From: an uncultured Bacilli bacterium
Lineage (GTDB): Bacteria > Bacillota_I > Bacilli_A > RF39 > UBA660
Direction of reading: 5' to 3'
Assembly (NCBI GenBank): GCA_947630195.1
Contig: CANRGQ010000029.1
Span: forward strand, 1 to 16,088
Length of the DNA: 16,088 bases
Below are positions 6,094 through 14,494 of the stretch, piece after piece. Under the pieces are notes generated by a model. That model ran no database searches, was not told the origin of the DNA, and was given only the letters and a program-made list of their open reading frames with translations. Each line of letters begins with the position of its first letter. Within the stretch, counting starts at the first letter, position 1. The position numbers and the translations under genes are program-made.

Positions 6094-7389
6094 ATGAGGC
6101 AAAATTGGCTTTACAATCTAGTATTTATTGTTATTTTAGGATTAGTAATCTTTTTAGGATTAAGTGAAAAGTATCAACTAAATGAGGATAAAATCCAAGA
6201 ATTTTCGGGAAAAATTACCGAAATAAATAAAAATAAAACGATTATAATTAATGAATATAATCAAAGTTATACTTTAAAAAGTAAGATAAAAGAAAATGTA
6301 GGCACCCTTATAAAAGGTAAATGTGTTCAAAATAATGATGTTTGTGAAGTAATTAGTTATGAAGTTTTTAAAGAAGAAGACCCAAAATATGATGGAATAT
6401 TTAAAGATTATTATAATGAAGCCTTAGATACTTTAAAAAATATGACTATCGAAGATAAAATAAAACAAGTGCTTCTTCCCCATTACAATAATAATTTAAG
6501 TGATTATAATTATGGTGGTTTTGTTTTCTTTGAAAAAGATTTCCAAAATAAAACTAAAGAAGAAGTTATTAATATGATTAAAAATCTCCAAGATAACGTT
6601 AAAATACCTCTTTTAATTGCCTCTGATGAAGAAGGAGGAACAGTTACGAGAATAAGTAGTAATAAAAACTTAGTTAGTGAATATTTTAAATCACCCCAAA
6701 GTTTATATAAAGAAGGGGGATTTAATAAAATAAAGGAAGATGTTTTAAGTAAATCTAATATTTTAGATAGTCTTGGTATTAATCTAAATTTAGCCCCTGT
6801 TGTGGATGTTTCGACTAACCCAAATGATTACATTTATAAAAGAACTTTAGGCCTTGATACCGCTAAAGTGGCAGAATATGCTAAAGTAGTTATTGAAACT
6901 AGTAAGAATACGAGTGTCTCTTATACTTTAAAGCATTTTCCGGGATATGGTAATAATACCGATACGCATAAAGGAATATCAATTGATAATAAAAGTTATG
7001 AAGAAATATTGAGTGTGGACATTCCTCCATTTGAATCTGGCATAAAAGCGGGAGTTGAAGCAGTTATGTTTAGTCATAATATTATTAAATGTTTAGATGA
7101 AAATAATCCGGCTTCTCTATCTAAAGAAGTTCATAATCTGCTTACTAATAATTTAAATTTTACGGGTGTTATTATTACTGATGATTTAAATATGGATGCT
7201 TTAAAAGATATAGAAAATAAAGAAGTTTTAGCCTTAATGGCGGGGAATGATTTACTTATTACATCAAATCCCGAAGAAAGTTATCAAAATATTTTAGATA
7301 GTATTAATAATAAAGTTATTAGTGAGTATGATTTAAATAATAAAGTTTTAAAAATACTGGTTTGGAAATATTCTAAAGGTTTATTTTAG
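6094..7389 (+). CDS. nagZ: Membrane-anchored GH3 beta-N-acetylhexosaminidase (NagZ-type)
   Basis: This 431-residue glycoside hydrolase family 3 enzyme probably releases N-acetylglucosamine from peptidoglycan fragments. The catalytic barrel spans about 110-431. It shows DEEGG (178-182), KHFPGYG (280-286) followed by the D290-T-H292 dyad that serves as acid/base in NagZ enzymes, and ITDDLNM, where Asp363 is the expected nucleophile. Residues 6-23 form a single hydrophobic helix with no lipobox cysteine, so it is anchored and most likely faces outward. A strand-rich domain of about 28-95 sits between anchor and barrel, with Cys77 and Cys84 positioned for a possible disulfide. There is no second GH3 C-terminal domain, as expected for short NagZ forms. 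tspO follows after 43 bases with no visible terminator between, so they probably form one transcript. Confidence 0.88.
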   Translation: MRQNWLYNLVFIVILGLVIFLGLSEKYQLNEDKIQEFSGKITEINKNKTIIINEYNQSYTLKSKIKENVGTLIKGKCVQNNDVCEVISYEVFKEEDPKYDGIFKDYYNEALDTLKNMTIEDKIKQVLLPHYNNNLSDYNYGGFVFFEKDFQNKTKEEVINMIKNLQDNVKIPLLIASDEEGGTVTRISSNKNLVSEYFKSPQSLYKEGGFNKIKEDVLSKSNILDSLGINLNLAPVVDVSTNPNDYIYKRTLGLDTAKVAEYAKVVIETSKNTSVSYTLKHFPGYGNNTDTHKGISIDNKSYEEILSVDIPPFESGIKAGVEAVMFSHNIIKCLDENNPASLSKEVHNLLTNNLNFTGVIITDDLNMDALKDIENKEVLALMAGNDLLITSNPEESYQNILDSINNKVISEYDLNNKVLKILVWKYSKGLF

Positions 7390-7432
7390 AATATTTTTTT
7401 ATACTTTTAAATACAATTTATTAGGAGAAATT

Positions 7433-7897
7433 ATGAAACCATTTATAAAAAAGATTTTTTATTTGTTTTTACCTTTATTTTTAGGCTCAATTGTGGGACT
7501 TTTAATCTCATCTTCAATTGATTATGGCACTCTTTTAAAGCCAAAATTTTCCCCACCAGGATATTTATTTCCCATTGTTTGGAGTATTCTCTATCTAATA
7601 CTGGGCATATCTTATTACTTTTTTAAAGAAAATAATAAAGATACTTTAGAAGAAGATATTGCCTACTTTCTCTCTTTAGGAGTTAATCTTTTATGGAGTG
7701 TTTTCTTCTTTGTTCTAAAATGGCGGGGATTCACTGTTTTATGGACTTTATTCTTACTCATTATGGTAAGTTACTTATTATATCGTTTTTATCTAAAATA
7801 CAAATTATCTTTTTACTTAAATATACCTTATCTTATTTGGATATTTTATGCCACCTACCTTACTTTAGGAGTTTACTTCTTAAATCAAGGCATGTAA
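7433..7897 (+). CDS. tspO: TspO/MBR family membrane protein
   Basis: This 154-residue integral membrane protein of the TspO (tryptophan-rich sensory protein) family has about five transmembrane helices. Signatures are KPKFSPPGYLFPIVW (36-50), a central NLLW segment at about 84-87, and PYLIWIFYATYLTLG (132-146) in helix five. Family members bind porphyrins and other hydrophobic ligands and are linked to stress responses; the ligand here is unknown. AGGAG (7423-7427) precedes the ATG by five bases. It lies downstream of the GH3 gene and is probably cotranscribed, ending in a terminator shared with the convergent yugP. Confidence 0.92.
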   Translation: MKPFIKKIFYLFLPLFLGSIVGLLISSSIDYGTLLKPKFSPPGYLFPIVWSILYLILGISYYFFKENNKDTLEEDIAYFLSLGVNLLWSVFFFVLKWRGFTVLWTLFLLIMVSYLLYRFYLKYKLSFYLNIPYLIWIFYATYLTLGVYFLNQGM

Positions 7898-7921
7898 AAA
7901 GCATCTTGAAGATGCTTTTTT
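7896..7921. terminator. Bidirectional terminator shared by tspO and yugP
   Basis: AAAAAGCATC (7896-7905) pairs perfectly with GATGCTTTTT (7911-7920) around the loop TTGAA. There is a T run on the plus strand and an A run giving T5 on the minus strand. The stem overlaps the last bases of both stop codons (tspO 7895-7897, yugP 7920-7922). Confidence 0.85.
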
Positions 7922-8603
7922 AATGGTCATTACTATTGAAAAGTAATATTAATCTTAAAATTTCTAAAACGCTAGTAAGAACACTAGCGACATAAGTTAA
8001 AGCGGCGGAAGTTAGCATTTTTTTAACTCCGGTAGCCTCTTCATTACTTCCTAGTTTTAACTTTTCAATTTCGCGTCTGGCTCTTTTACTCGCATCAAAT
8101 TCCACTGGTAAGGTTATAAGTTGAAATAATAAACCTATAGAAATTAAAGCAATACCTAAAATGAATACTTTAAAATAAGATGTAAGAATCCCAATAATGA
8201 TAACCACCCAAGAAAAAGATGAAACTAAATTAACAACAGGCACTAAAGCACTTCTAATTCGCATAAAGGTATAATTTTCTTTATCTTGAATAGCATGACC
8301 ACATTCATGAGCCGCTACGGCCATCGCGGCAATACTTTCCCCTTTAAAAATATCTGTGGAAAGTTTAACTACTTTTCTACTTGGGTCATAATGGTCCGTT
8401 AAATTACCTTGAGTTTCGACAACATAAATATCATCTAAGCCATTGGCATCAAGTATTTTTCTCGCTACTTCAAAACCCGATAATCGTCTTTTATTATTAA
8501 TCTTTTTATATTTACTATAACTAGCATTAATATTTAATTGAGCACAAAGAGGAATTAAAAAGATAATAATATATAAAATAATATCTATTCCATATAAACT
8601 CAT
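7920..8603 (-). CDS. yugP: YugP-family membrane zinc metallopeptidase
   Basis: This 227-residue member of the YugP-type neutral zinc peptidase family carries HECGH (99-103), the HExxH zinc/catalytic motif, and a likely third ligand Glu168 in LPVEFDAS. Hydrophobic segments at about 5-22, 125-140 and 144-165, plus one near the C-terminus (about 203-222), make it an integral membrane protein. SGFEVARKILDANGL (42-56) and a DHYDP stretch before the active site are typical of the family. The physiological substrate is not established. Its start overlaps the cysS TGA as ATGA (8600-8603), with GAGGTGA upstream, so it is the last gene of the gltX-cysS-yugP operon. Confidence 0.9.
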   Translation of the reverse strand: MSLYGIDIILYIIIFLIPLCAQLNINASYSKYKKINNKRRLSGFEVARKILDANGLDDIYVVETQGNLTDHYDPSRKVVKLSTDIFKGESIAAMAVAAHECGHAIQDKENYTFMRIRSALVPVVNLVSSFSWVVIIIGILTSYFKVFILGIALISIGLLFQLITLPVEFDASKRARREIEKLKLGSNEEATGVKKMLTSAALTYVASVLTSVLEILRLILLFNSNDH

Positions 8604-9988
8604 TTCTTCACCTCAAATATTGTTCCTTCTCTCGTATCTTTTAAAATAATACCTTTACTTTCAAGTTCATTTCTTATTTCATCTGCTAAAGCATAATCTT
8701 TATTCTTTTTAGCTTCATTTCTTTTTTCAATCATTTCCCTTATATAATCTTCATCTATATCTATTATGACCTCTTTAGTTAAATCTAAACTTAAAACTTC
8801 ATCAAAATCACTAATTAATTTATATTTAGTTGAATCATTTAAATCACTTTTTAAAACTTCATAGACTATTGATAAAGCATTCGCCGTATTTAAATCATCA
8901 CTTAAAGTTTCTTTAAATTTATTATTATATAATTCATAACCAGTATCATCAATATTACCTTCTTTATTTAAAGATAATACCTTACCTTTTAATTTTTTAT
9001 AAGCATTCTCAGCCCCATCTAGGGAAGCATAAGAGAATGTTAATTGTTTGCGGTAATGACTTTGCAAACACATAAAACGATAACTTAAAGGATTATAGCC
9101 TTTTTCTATTAAAGTACTAACCGTTAAAGTATCCCCTTTACTTTTACTCATTTTCCCACTTTCATCATTTAAGTGTTCCCCATGAACCCAATACTTACAC
9201 CAAGGATGTCCTAAATAACTTTCCGATTGGGCAATTTCATTGGTATGATGGGGAAATTTATTATCGACACCCCCACAGTGAATGTCTAAATATTCTCCTA
9301 AGTATTTAATACTGATTCCGGAACATTCAATATGCCAACCCGGATAACCTAAACCAAAAGGACTTTCCCATTTTAATTCTTGACTATCAAATTTACTTTT
9401 GGTAAACCATAAAACAAAATCATTTTTATTTTTTTTATTTTCATCAACGGTAACTGTATCTCTTACGCCACCGATTAAATCATCCACTTCTTGATTAGTT
9501 AAAGTATAATAATTATCTAATTTAGAAGTATCAAAATAAATATTTCCACCCGCTTCATAAGCATAACCTTTTTTAAGTAAAGTTTCAATTATTTCAATAT
9601 ACATGGGAATATTCTCGGTTGCCGGACTAATAATCTCCGGTTTTTTAATATTTAAATATTCAAAATCTTTAAAGAAAGCCTCGGTATAAAACCTAGCAAT
9701 ATCTAAAACTGTTTTATGTTCTTCTTTAGCACTTTTAACCATTTTATCATCACCAGTATCGGCATCACTAGATAAATGTCCTACATCGGTAATATTCATA
9801 CATCTTTTAACTTTATAGCCTAAGTAATTTAAAGTTTTCTCTAGAATATCTTCCATAATATAGCTTCTTAAATTACCAATATGGGCATAATGATAAACCG
9901 TTGGCCCACAGGTATACATAGTTACCAAGTCTTTATTCCAAGGAATAAATTCTTCAATTTTACGAGTTGTTGAATTATATAAATTCAT
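8600..9988 (-). CDS. cysS: Cysteinyl-tRNA synthetase
   Basis: This 462-residue class I synthetase charges tRNA-Cys in the cytoplasm. CGPTVYHYAHIGN carries the zinc ligand Cys27 and the HIGH-type motif HIGN (36-39). The remaining zinc ligands are at Cys222 (IECSG), His247 and Glu251 (HHTNE), and the KMSKS loop is at 279-283. Length is normal and the C-terminal anticodon-binding helical region is present. AAAGGAGG overlaps the gltX stop region 12 bases upstream, so it is cotranscribed with gltX. No serine acetyltransferase (cysE) lies between them, unlike the Bacillus gltX-cysE-cysS arrangement. It ends in TGA overlapping yugP. Confidence 0.97.
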   Translation of the reverse strand: MNLYNSTTRKIEEFIPWNKDLVTMYTCGPTVYHYAHIGNLRSYIMEDILEKTLNYLGYKVKRCMNITDVGHLSSDADTGDDKMVKSAKEEHKTVLDIARFYTEAFFKDFEYLNIKKPEIISPATENIPMYIEIIETLLKKGYAYEAGGNIYFDTSKLDNYYTLTNQEVDDLIGGVRDTVTVDENKKNKNDFVLWFTKSKFDSQELKWESPFGLGYPGWHIECSGISIKYLGEYLDIHCGGVDNKFPHHTNEIAQSESYLGHPWCKYWVHGEHLNDESGKMSKSKGDTLTVSTLIEKGYNPLSYRFMCLQSHYRKQLTFSYASLDGAENAYKKLKGKVLSLNKEGNIDDTGYELYNNKFKETLSDDLNTANALSIVYEVLKSDLNDSTKYKLISDFDEVLSLDLTKEVIIDIDEDYIREMIEKRNEAKKNKDYALADEIRNELESKGIILKDTREGTIFEVKK

Positions 9989-10000
9989 AAAACGCCTCCT

Positions 10001-11419
10001 TTAAGATAATCTTTTTAATACTTTTTCTTTACCAATTAAATATATTTCATCAGGTAGTTCTGGTCCGTGTTCAATACCACTTATTTTAATTCTAATTGGC
10101 ATATATAATAGTTTTCCTTTTACTCCGGTTTTTTCTTTAACACGATTTATAACTTCCGCAATAGCATCGACTGTCCAATCACTTAAATTTTCAAGCTCCT
10201 CTTTATAAGTTTTAATAACTAGAGGAATATTTTCATCACTTTGTAAGAACTCTGCATTTTCTTTACTAATATTTATTTCATCATTAAAGAATATGCCAAC
10301 TAAATCATTTATTTCCTTACCATAAGATAAATGGTCTTTATAAATTAAAAGTAATCTATCTACCCATTCTGGACTTTTATCAGAAACATCGAGCCTTAAG
10401 AAAGGACGGACAAATTTTAAATAATCTTCATCACTTAAATTATTGATATATTTATGATTAAACCATTGTAATTTTTTAATATCATAAGTGGCGGGACTCT
10501 TACTAATTCTGGAAGTATCAAAATCTTTAATTAATTCATCCATCGTAAACACTTCTTTATTTTCTTTAGGACTCCATCCAAGTAAAACTAAATAGTTAAC
10601 AATGGCACTAGGAAGATATCCTTCATTATAAAGATCCATAAATGAAGCATCGCCATTTCTTTTCGAAAGTTTATTACCATCACTACCTAAAACCATTGGC
10701 ACGTGAATGTAAGTTGGAGCTTCCCACCCAAATGCTTCATATAACAAATTATATTTTGGCGTTTGCGATAAGTATTCATTACCTCTTATAACATGAGTAA
10801 CATGCATTAAATGGTCGTCAATAACATTAGCAAAATTATAAGTAGGATAACCATCACTTTTAAGTAAAATTTGATCTTCTAAAACACTGTTTTCTACTCT
10901 CACATCGCCATAAACAACATCGTGAACAACTGATACTCCTTCTTTAGGCATCTTTTGACGAATAACATATTTTTCCCCATTTTTTAATTTTTCTTCAATT
11001 TCTTCTTTAGATAAATGCGAACATCTTCCATCATACATAAATGGTTTATGTTTTTTATCGGCAATTTCGCGCATTAAAGATAAGGTTTCTTCCGTACAAA
11101 AACAATAATATGCTACACCCTTCTCTACTAATTCTTCCGCATATTTTTTATATAAATCTAATCTTTCACTTTGAATATATGGCCCATATTCACCTTCATT
11201 ATTTGGTCCTTCATCTATTTTCATATCACAAAGATTAAGAGTATTATAGATAAAATCTATGGCTCCTTCTACTTTTCTATTTTGATCAGTATCTTCTATT
11301 CTTAAAATAAATTCTCCCCCATCATGTTTGGCTACTAAATATTCAAAAATAGCGGTTCTTAAATTACCAATATGCATAAATCCGGTTGGAGATGGAGCAA
11401 ATCTAGTTCGAGAACCCAT
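10001..11419 (-). CDS. gltX: Glutamyl-tRNA synthetase
   Basis: This 472-residue class I synthetase charges tRNA-Glu. FAPSPTGFMHIGN contains the HIGH-type motif at 16-19. A complete zinc site is formed by Cys106, Cys108, Cys133 and His135. The KLSKR loop is at 250-254, after GSDGN. The C-terminal anticodon-binding domain is full length. Whether it also mischarges tRNA-Gln (non-discriminating, with GatCAB) cannot be told from this window. AAGGAAGTG precedes the ATG. The leader from the mapped promoter is only about 20 bases, too short for a T-box riboswitch. It is the first gene of the operon with cysS and yugP. Confidence 0.97.
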   Translation of the reverse strand: MGSRTRFAPSPTGFMHIGNLRTAIFEYLVAKHDGGEFILRIEDTDQNRKVEGAIDFIYNTLNLCDMKIDEGPNNEGEYGPYIQSERLDLYKKYAEELVEKGVAYYCFCTEETLSLMREIADKKHKPFMYDGRCSHLSKEEIEEKLKNGEKYVIRQKMPKEGVSVVHDVVYGDVRVENSVLEDQILLKSDGYPTYNFANVIDDHLMHVTHVIRGNEYLSQTPKYNLLYEAFGWEAPTYIHVPMVLGSDGNKLSKRNGDASFMDLYNEGYLPSAIVNYLVLLGWSPKENKEVFTMDELIKDFDTSRISKSPATYDIKKLQWFNHKYINNLSDEDYLKFVRPFLRLDVSDKSPEWVDRLLLIYKDHLSYGKEINDLVGIFFNDEINISKENAEFLQSDENIPLVIKTYKEELENLSDWTVDAIAEVINRVKEKTGVKGKLLYMPIRIKISGIEHGPELPDEIYLIGKEKVLKRLS

Positions 11420-11440
11420 AATATCACTTCCTTAATGAAT

Positions 11441-11469
11441 ATTTTATCATAATATTCCTTCTTTTTCAC
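11441..11469 (-). promoter_or_regulatory. Promoter of the gltX-cysS-yugP operon
   Basis: On the reverse strand GTGAAA (11464-11469) is separated by 17 bases from TAAAAT (11441-11446), with an extended TG one base before the -10. Initiation near 11435 gives a leader of about 16-20 bases. Confidence 0.55.
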
Positions 11470-11476
11470 TATATTA

Positions 11477-11507
11477 AAAGAAAAAAAGAAACTAATTTTT
11501 AGCTTCT
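11477..11507 (-). terminator. Intrinsic terminator of the three-paralogue operon
   Basis: On the reverse strand AGAAGCTAA (11499-11507) pairs with TTAGTTTCT (11487-11495), 9 bp with one G-U pair around a 3-base loop. It is followed by T7-C-T4 (the A-rich run 11475-11487 on the plus strand). It overlaps the TAG stop of the last paralogue, so the operon ends here and is separate from gltX. Confidence 0.75.
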
Positions 11508-12990
11508 ATTTAACTTTTCTTAAAACTTCTTCTAGTTCGGATACCTCAATATCCTCCCCATTTTTACTTTCGGTATAAGACATTAATAAATCAACACCCG
11601 TTATTGGTTTAACTTCCTTAGAAGGAATCTTTTCTTTAATTTCTATTTTTCTACCCACACAAATACTTAATAAGCGATTTACTTCTTTAATTAAGTAATA
11701 AATATACAAATCTTTATCCCGGTCATCTTTTTTTAAAGCTTTAATTCTTATAAGGGCTTCTTTAAACATTTCGATAACTTCTTTTAAATTATTATCTTTA
11801 GTTAAGACATCTCTTACTAATAAGACATCTTCTTCCGTATATTCACTACTTAAAATTCTCCCCATTGGGACAATTATCCCTAATTTTCCTAAAAGAGGAC
11901 TACCACTTATAAGTTTAACAATATCAACATCCATACCATAACAACTATTAGCAATCGCGGCCATTTCAATATTAACATCATACTCAATAGCATTATTATT
12001 TAATAAAATATCACTAACAACTTTGGCCTTTTCTTTATTTTCGCTTTCGGTTAATATTTGCATGGCTGTTAGATTATCTCCTCTAAAAATAAGACTCTGA
12101 TAAAACAAAACTCTCGTCGCCATATCAATGTCTAAATTCTTAGGGGCATCAAGTAAAATTTGGGACGCTAATACATCTATTCCTTTATTTTCAAATTGAG
12201 CTGATGTTAAAGCCCAATAAATATTTTGAGCAATTTCTTTAGTATTACTTCTTAAAATAAGTTCTACTTTATTATCATCTATTTTTTCATTACCCTTAAT
12301 TAGATAAACTAAATAATCATATAAAACATCTACTTTAAAATCTTCTTTAACGGAAGCAAGTATTTTAGCGCCCTTCATTACTTCATCTTTATTTTCATCG
12401 TTTAGATAATCAAATAAAACTTTTATACCAAATGGGGCTTTACTATTTTGAGAAGACATAATAATTTTCACATATTCTAAAACATTAGGTAAAGGAAAAT
12501 CTAAGAAAGATAAATAGACCTCTCTTAATTCGGATGCATTTTTACATTTTAAAATCATTTCAGCATAAAGACTTTTATCTTTTAACTTACTCATGGCATA
12601 AATATTTTCAATATAATTTATATATTCAGCACTTGGACATCTTGTTATATAATAAGCTCCTTCTAAAGAAGTTTTCTCTTTAATAAATCTATCATCAGTT
12701 AAATGTTTACATAGATAAAAGCCATATTTGGGACAGTCTTTAATTATATCAATACCTTCCATCATTTCATTTAAATTATCTAAAGTTAAATCTTTACCAC
12801 TCATTTTTAAAACATACTCTGTAGCATATGCTAAAGCATTTTTATTTTTAACTTCCATTAAATAATTTAAAACTCTTTCATCTACTTTAAGTAATCTTTC
12901 AATATCTTTATCCGAAAAATAGATATTTGATTCACTTTCATTTATCTTCTTAATTCTTTCTAAAAATTTCAAAAATTTATCTTTTTGCAT
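11506..12990 (-). CDS. Unknown helical protein, divergent third paralogue
   Basis: I do not recognise the 494-residue product. It is rich in Leu, Ile, Lys and Glu with regularly spaced hydrophobics and few Gly or Pro, suggesting an all-helical, solenoid-like fold. There is no signal peptide or transmembrane helix, so it is probably cytoplasmic. Recurrent segments of the type AxxILxxCKNxxxxxxVY, e.g. YAEMILKCKNASELREVY (about 145-162), hint at a degenerate helical repeat. Residues of about 315-380, containing TAMQILTESENKEKAKVVS and later LGKLGIIVPMGRIL (Gly377 in GRIL), align without gaps to the conserved C-terminal module of the two upstream proteins; the rest is much more diverged. The start overlaps the upstream stop by 14 bases, with a modest AGAGAGA ribosome site, suggesting coupled translation. 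It is the last gene of the operon. Confidence 0.75.
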   Translation of the reverse strand: MQKDKFLKFLERIKKINESESNIYFSDKDIERLLKVDERVLNYLMEVKNKNALAYATEYVLKMSGKDLTLDNLNEMMEGIDIIKDCPKYGFYLCKHLTDDRFIKEKTSLEGAYYITRCPSAEYINYIENIYAMSKLKDKSLYAEMILKCKNASELREVYLSFLDFPLPNVLEYVKIIMSSQNSKAPFGIKVLFDYLNDENKDEVMKGAKILASVKEDFKVDVLYDYLVYLIKGNEKIDDNKVELILRSNTKEIAQNIYWALTSAQFENKGIDVLASQILLDAPKNLDIDMATRVLFYQSLIFRGDNLTAMQILTESENKEKAKVVSDILLNNNAIEYDVNIEMAAIANSCYGMDVDIVKLISGSPLLGKLGIIVPMGRILSSEYTEEDVLLVRDVLTKDNNLKEVIEMFKEALIRIKALKKDDRDKDLYIYYLIKEVNRLLSICVGRKIEIKEKIPSKEVKPITGVDLLMSYTESKNGEDIEVSELEEVLRKVK

Positions 12991-14479
12991 TCTTATCTCT
13001 CTTTTCTAATATTTTTCTTAAATTTTTACTTGCAATACTTAAATCAGGCTCTTTTTCTTCTTCATAAATAATTGTCGTATTAATAATACTTTTTAAAATA
13101 TTATTAATAATTTTTTCAGTTTTCTTTAGATGTTCTGGTAAAGTTAATTTATATAAAGAAGCTATACCCTCAATAAATTCTTTTTTATCTTCTTCAATTT
13201 GATAAGCATTCCAAATTAAAAATTCATCGAACTCTTCTTCCTCTAAAGCAATTATTCTTGCTAAAGGAAGAGCCACCCCTAAATTATTTAATTTAGGATT
13301 CATTGCTAAATTAGCAATTAAATTAATTTCCACATCTGTATATACTCTATTTATTAAAGCCATAAAGGCTAAAGAATTTTCATTTATATTATCGAAAATT
13401 ACTAAATTATTTAAAGTATCTGCAATTTTGGTGGCCTTTTTTTCGGTTTCGGCTTCATTAACAATCATTCCCGCACTTACACTAAATTCAGGATTATAAC
13501 AACAAAAAATCTTATTTCGAATTATATCTACTTGATATCCTTTTCTGGAATCACTAAATACTCCCGCCATTACTTCAGCATCATTATTTTTAATTAAAGT
13601 ATCATTGGTTAAGACTCTCGTTACATATATACCATTGTAAGCATGTCTTACATTCATAATTAAATTTATATTATCTAAAGTAATAGGTAATTTTTGTTTT
13701 AAATTATGTTTAATATAAGAAAATAAATTATTTAAAATGGATTCATCTTTAGTCATCAAAAAGTATTTACAAGCTTCATATGCATAAGGAATTACTTCAA
13801 CATCTAAATCATTAAATAAGTAGTATATACAACTAAGTTGTTCATAAGTTTTACATTTAGTTAATAATTCAACAAACTTAGTAGTATATCCTGTTTTGAG
13901 TAGATTCTCATCTTTCGCAGTTTCGGTAATGGCCTCTAAAACATCTTCATCTACTATTCTTTTCATAATCTTAGAAGTTTCTAAAAATATTGGCATAAAT
14001 TCTTGTTCTTCTTGAGGCTCAATACTTGAAAACATATCATAAATTTTTAAAGCTTGTTCTTCATATTTACAATCTAGTATAATATCACTAGCTAAATCTT
14101 TATAAGGAATGATTTTATTTTCATAAATTTCACAAATATAGTCAGCTTGAAATTCTTTAGTGGCTTTTAAAGTCTTATTTAGACACTCAATTTTTTCGGG
14201 AATATCCATCTTCCCACTAAAAATAATGTCATAAAATTCATAATTATTTAAACCATTTCTATTATCTATTATTTCAATCATCATTAATAATAATTCATCA
14301 TTCGTCTTAACTTTATTTTCGATTAAATCTCTTATATCCCCCACTAGTGTTTTTAATACTTTATCATCTTTAACTCTAGATAATCTTTCTAATACTTCTT
14401 CACTTAGGCTATCTAAAACATTTTTATATACAACTTTATTTTTAACATCTATTCTCTCTAATAAATTATCTTTAAGCAT
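12977..14479 (-). CDS. Unknown helical protein, second paralogue
   Basis: This 500-residue protein of unknown function is predicted soluble and helical with no export signal. It is collinear with the 483-residue gene upstream over nearly its whole length. Shared landmarks are NLLERI near the N-terminus, NDELLL, ECLN, TKCKTYEQL, an IPYAYEACKYFL segment, RHAYNG, SDSRKGYQ, VNEAETEKKA, NENSL (366-370), RVYTDVEINLIA (378-389) and ARIIALEEEEFD (407-418). By eye about half the positions match, and more in the last third. It has a longer charged tail (ends EKRDKNAKR) than its neighbours. AAGGGAGG (14489-14496) overlaps the upstream stop, so the genes are probably cotranscribed and coupled. Tryptophan, histidine and glycine are scarce, and no catalytic motif stands out. 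A scaffold or binding role is a guess. Confidence 0.75.
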   Translation of the reverse strand: MLKDNLLERIDVKNKVVYKNVLDSLSEEVLERLSRVKDDKVLKTLVGDIRDLIENKVKTNDELLLMMIEIIDNRNGLNNYEFYDIIFSGKMDIPEKIECLNKTLKATKEFQADYICEIYENKIIPYKDLASDIILDCKYEEQALKIYDMFSSIEPQEEQEFMPIFLETSKIMKRIVDEDVLEAITETAKDENLLKTGYTTKFVELLTKCKTYEQLSCIYYLFNDLDVEVIPYAYEACKYFLMTKDESILNNLFSYIKHNLKQKLPITLDNINLIMNVRHAYNGIYVTRVLTNDTLIKNNDAEVMAGVFSDSRKGYQVDIIRNKIFCCYNPEFSVSAGMIVNEAETEKKATKIADTLNNLVIFDNINENSLAFMALINRVYTDVEINLIANLAMNPKLNNLGVALPLARIIALEEEEFDEFLIWNAYQIEEDKKEFIEGIASLYKLTLPEHLKKTEKIINNILKSIINTTIIYEEEKEPDLSIASKNLRKILEKRDKNAKR

Positions 14480-14494
14480 TACCTAAAACCTCCC

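Noticed and set aside
7693..7923. Second plus-strand frame overlapping the end of tspO
   Set aside because: tspO is unambiguous in its own frame, including helix five; the alternative frame has no start signal and runs into the terminator.
1086..8602. Mycoplasma-type code (TGA read as Trp)
   Set aside because: Ku, the 85-residue protein and cysS end properly in TGA at coupled ATGA junctions, and Trp codons inspected are TGG.
11041..11238. Plus-strand open frame of 65 codons
   Set aside because: It is antisense to the conserved zinc-binding region of gltX and has no ribosome binding site.
11420..11505. T-box riboswitch upstream of gltX
   Set aside because: The gap is only 86 bases and largely filled by a promoter and the neighbouring terminator, too short for a T-box leader.
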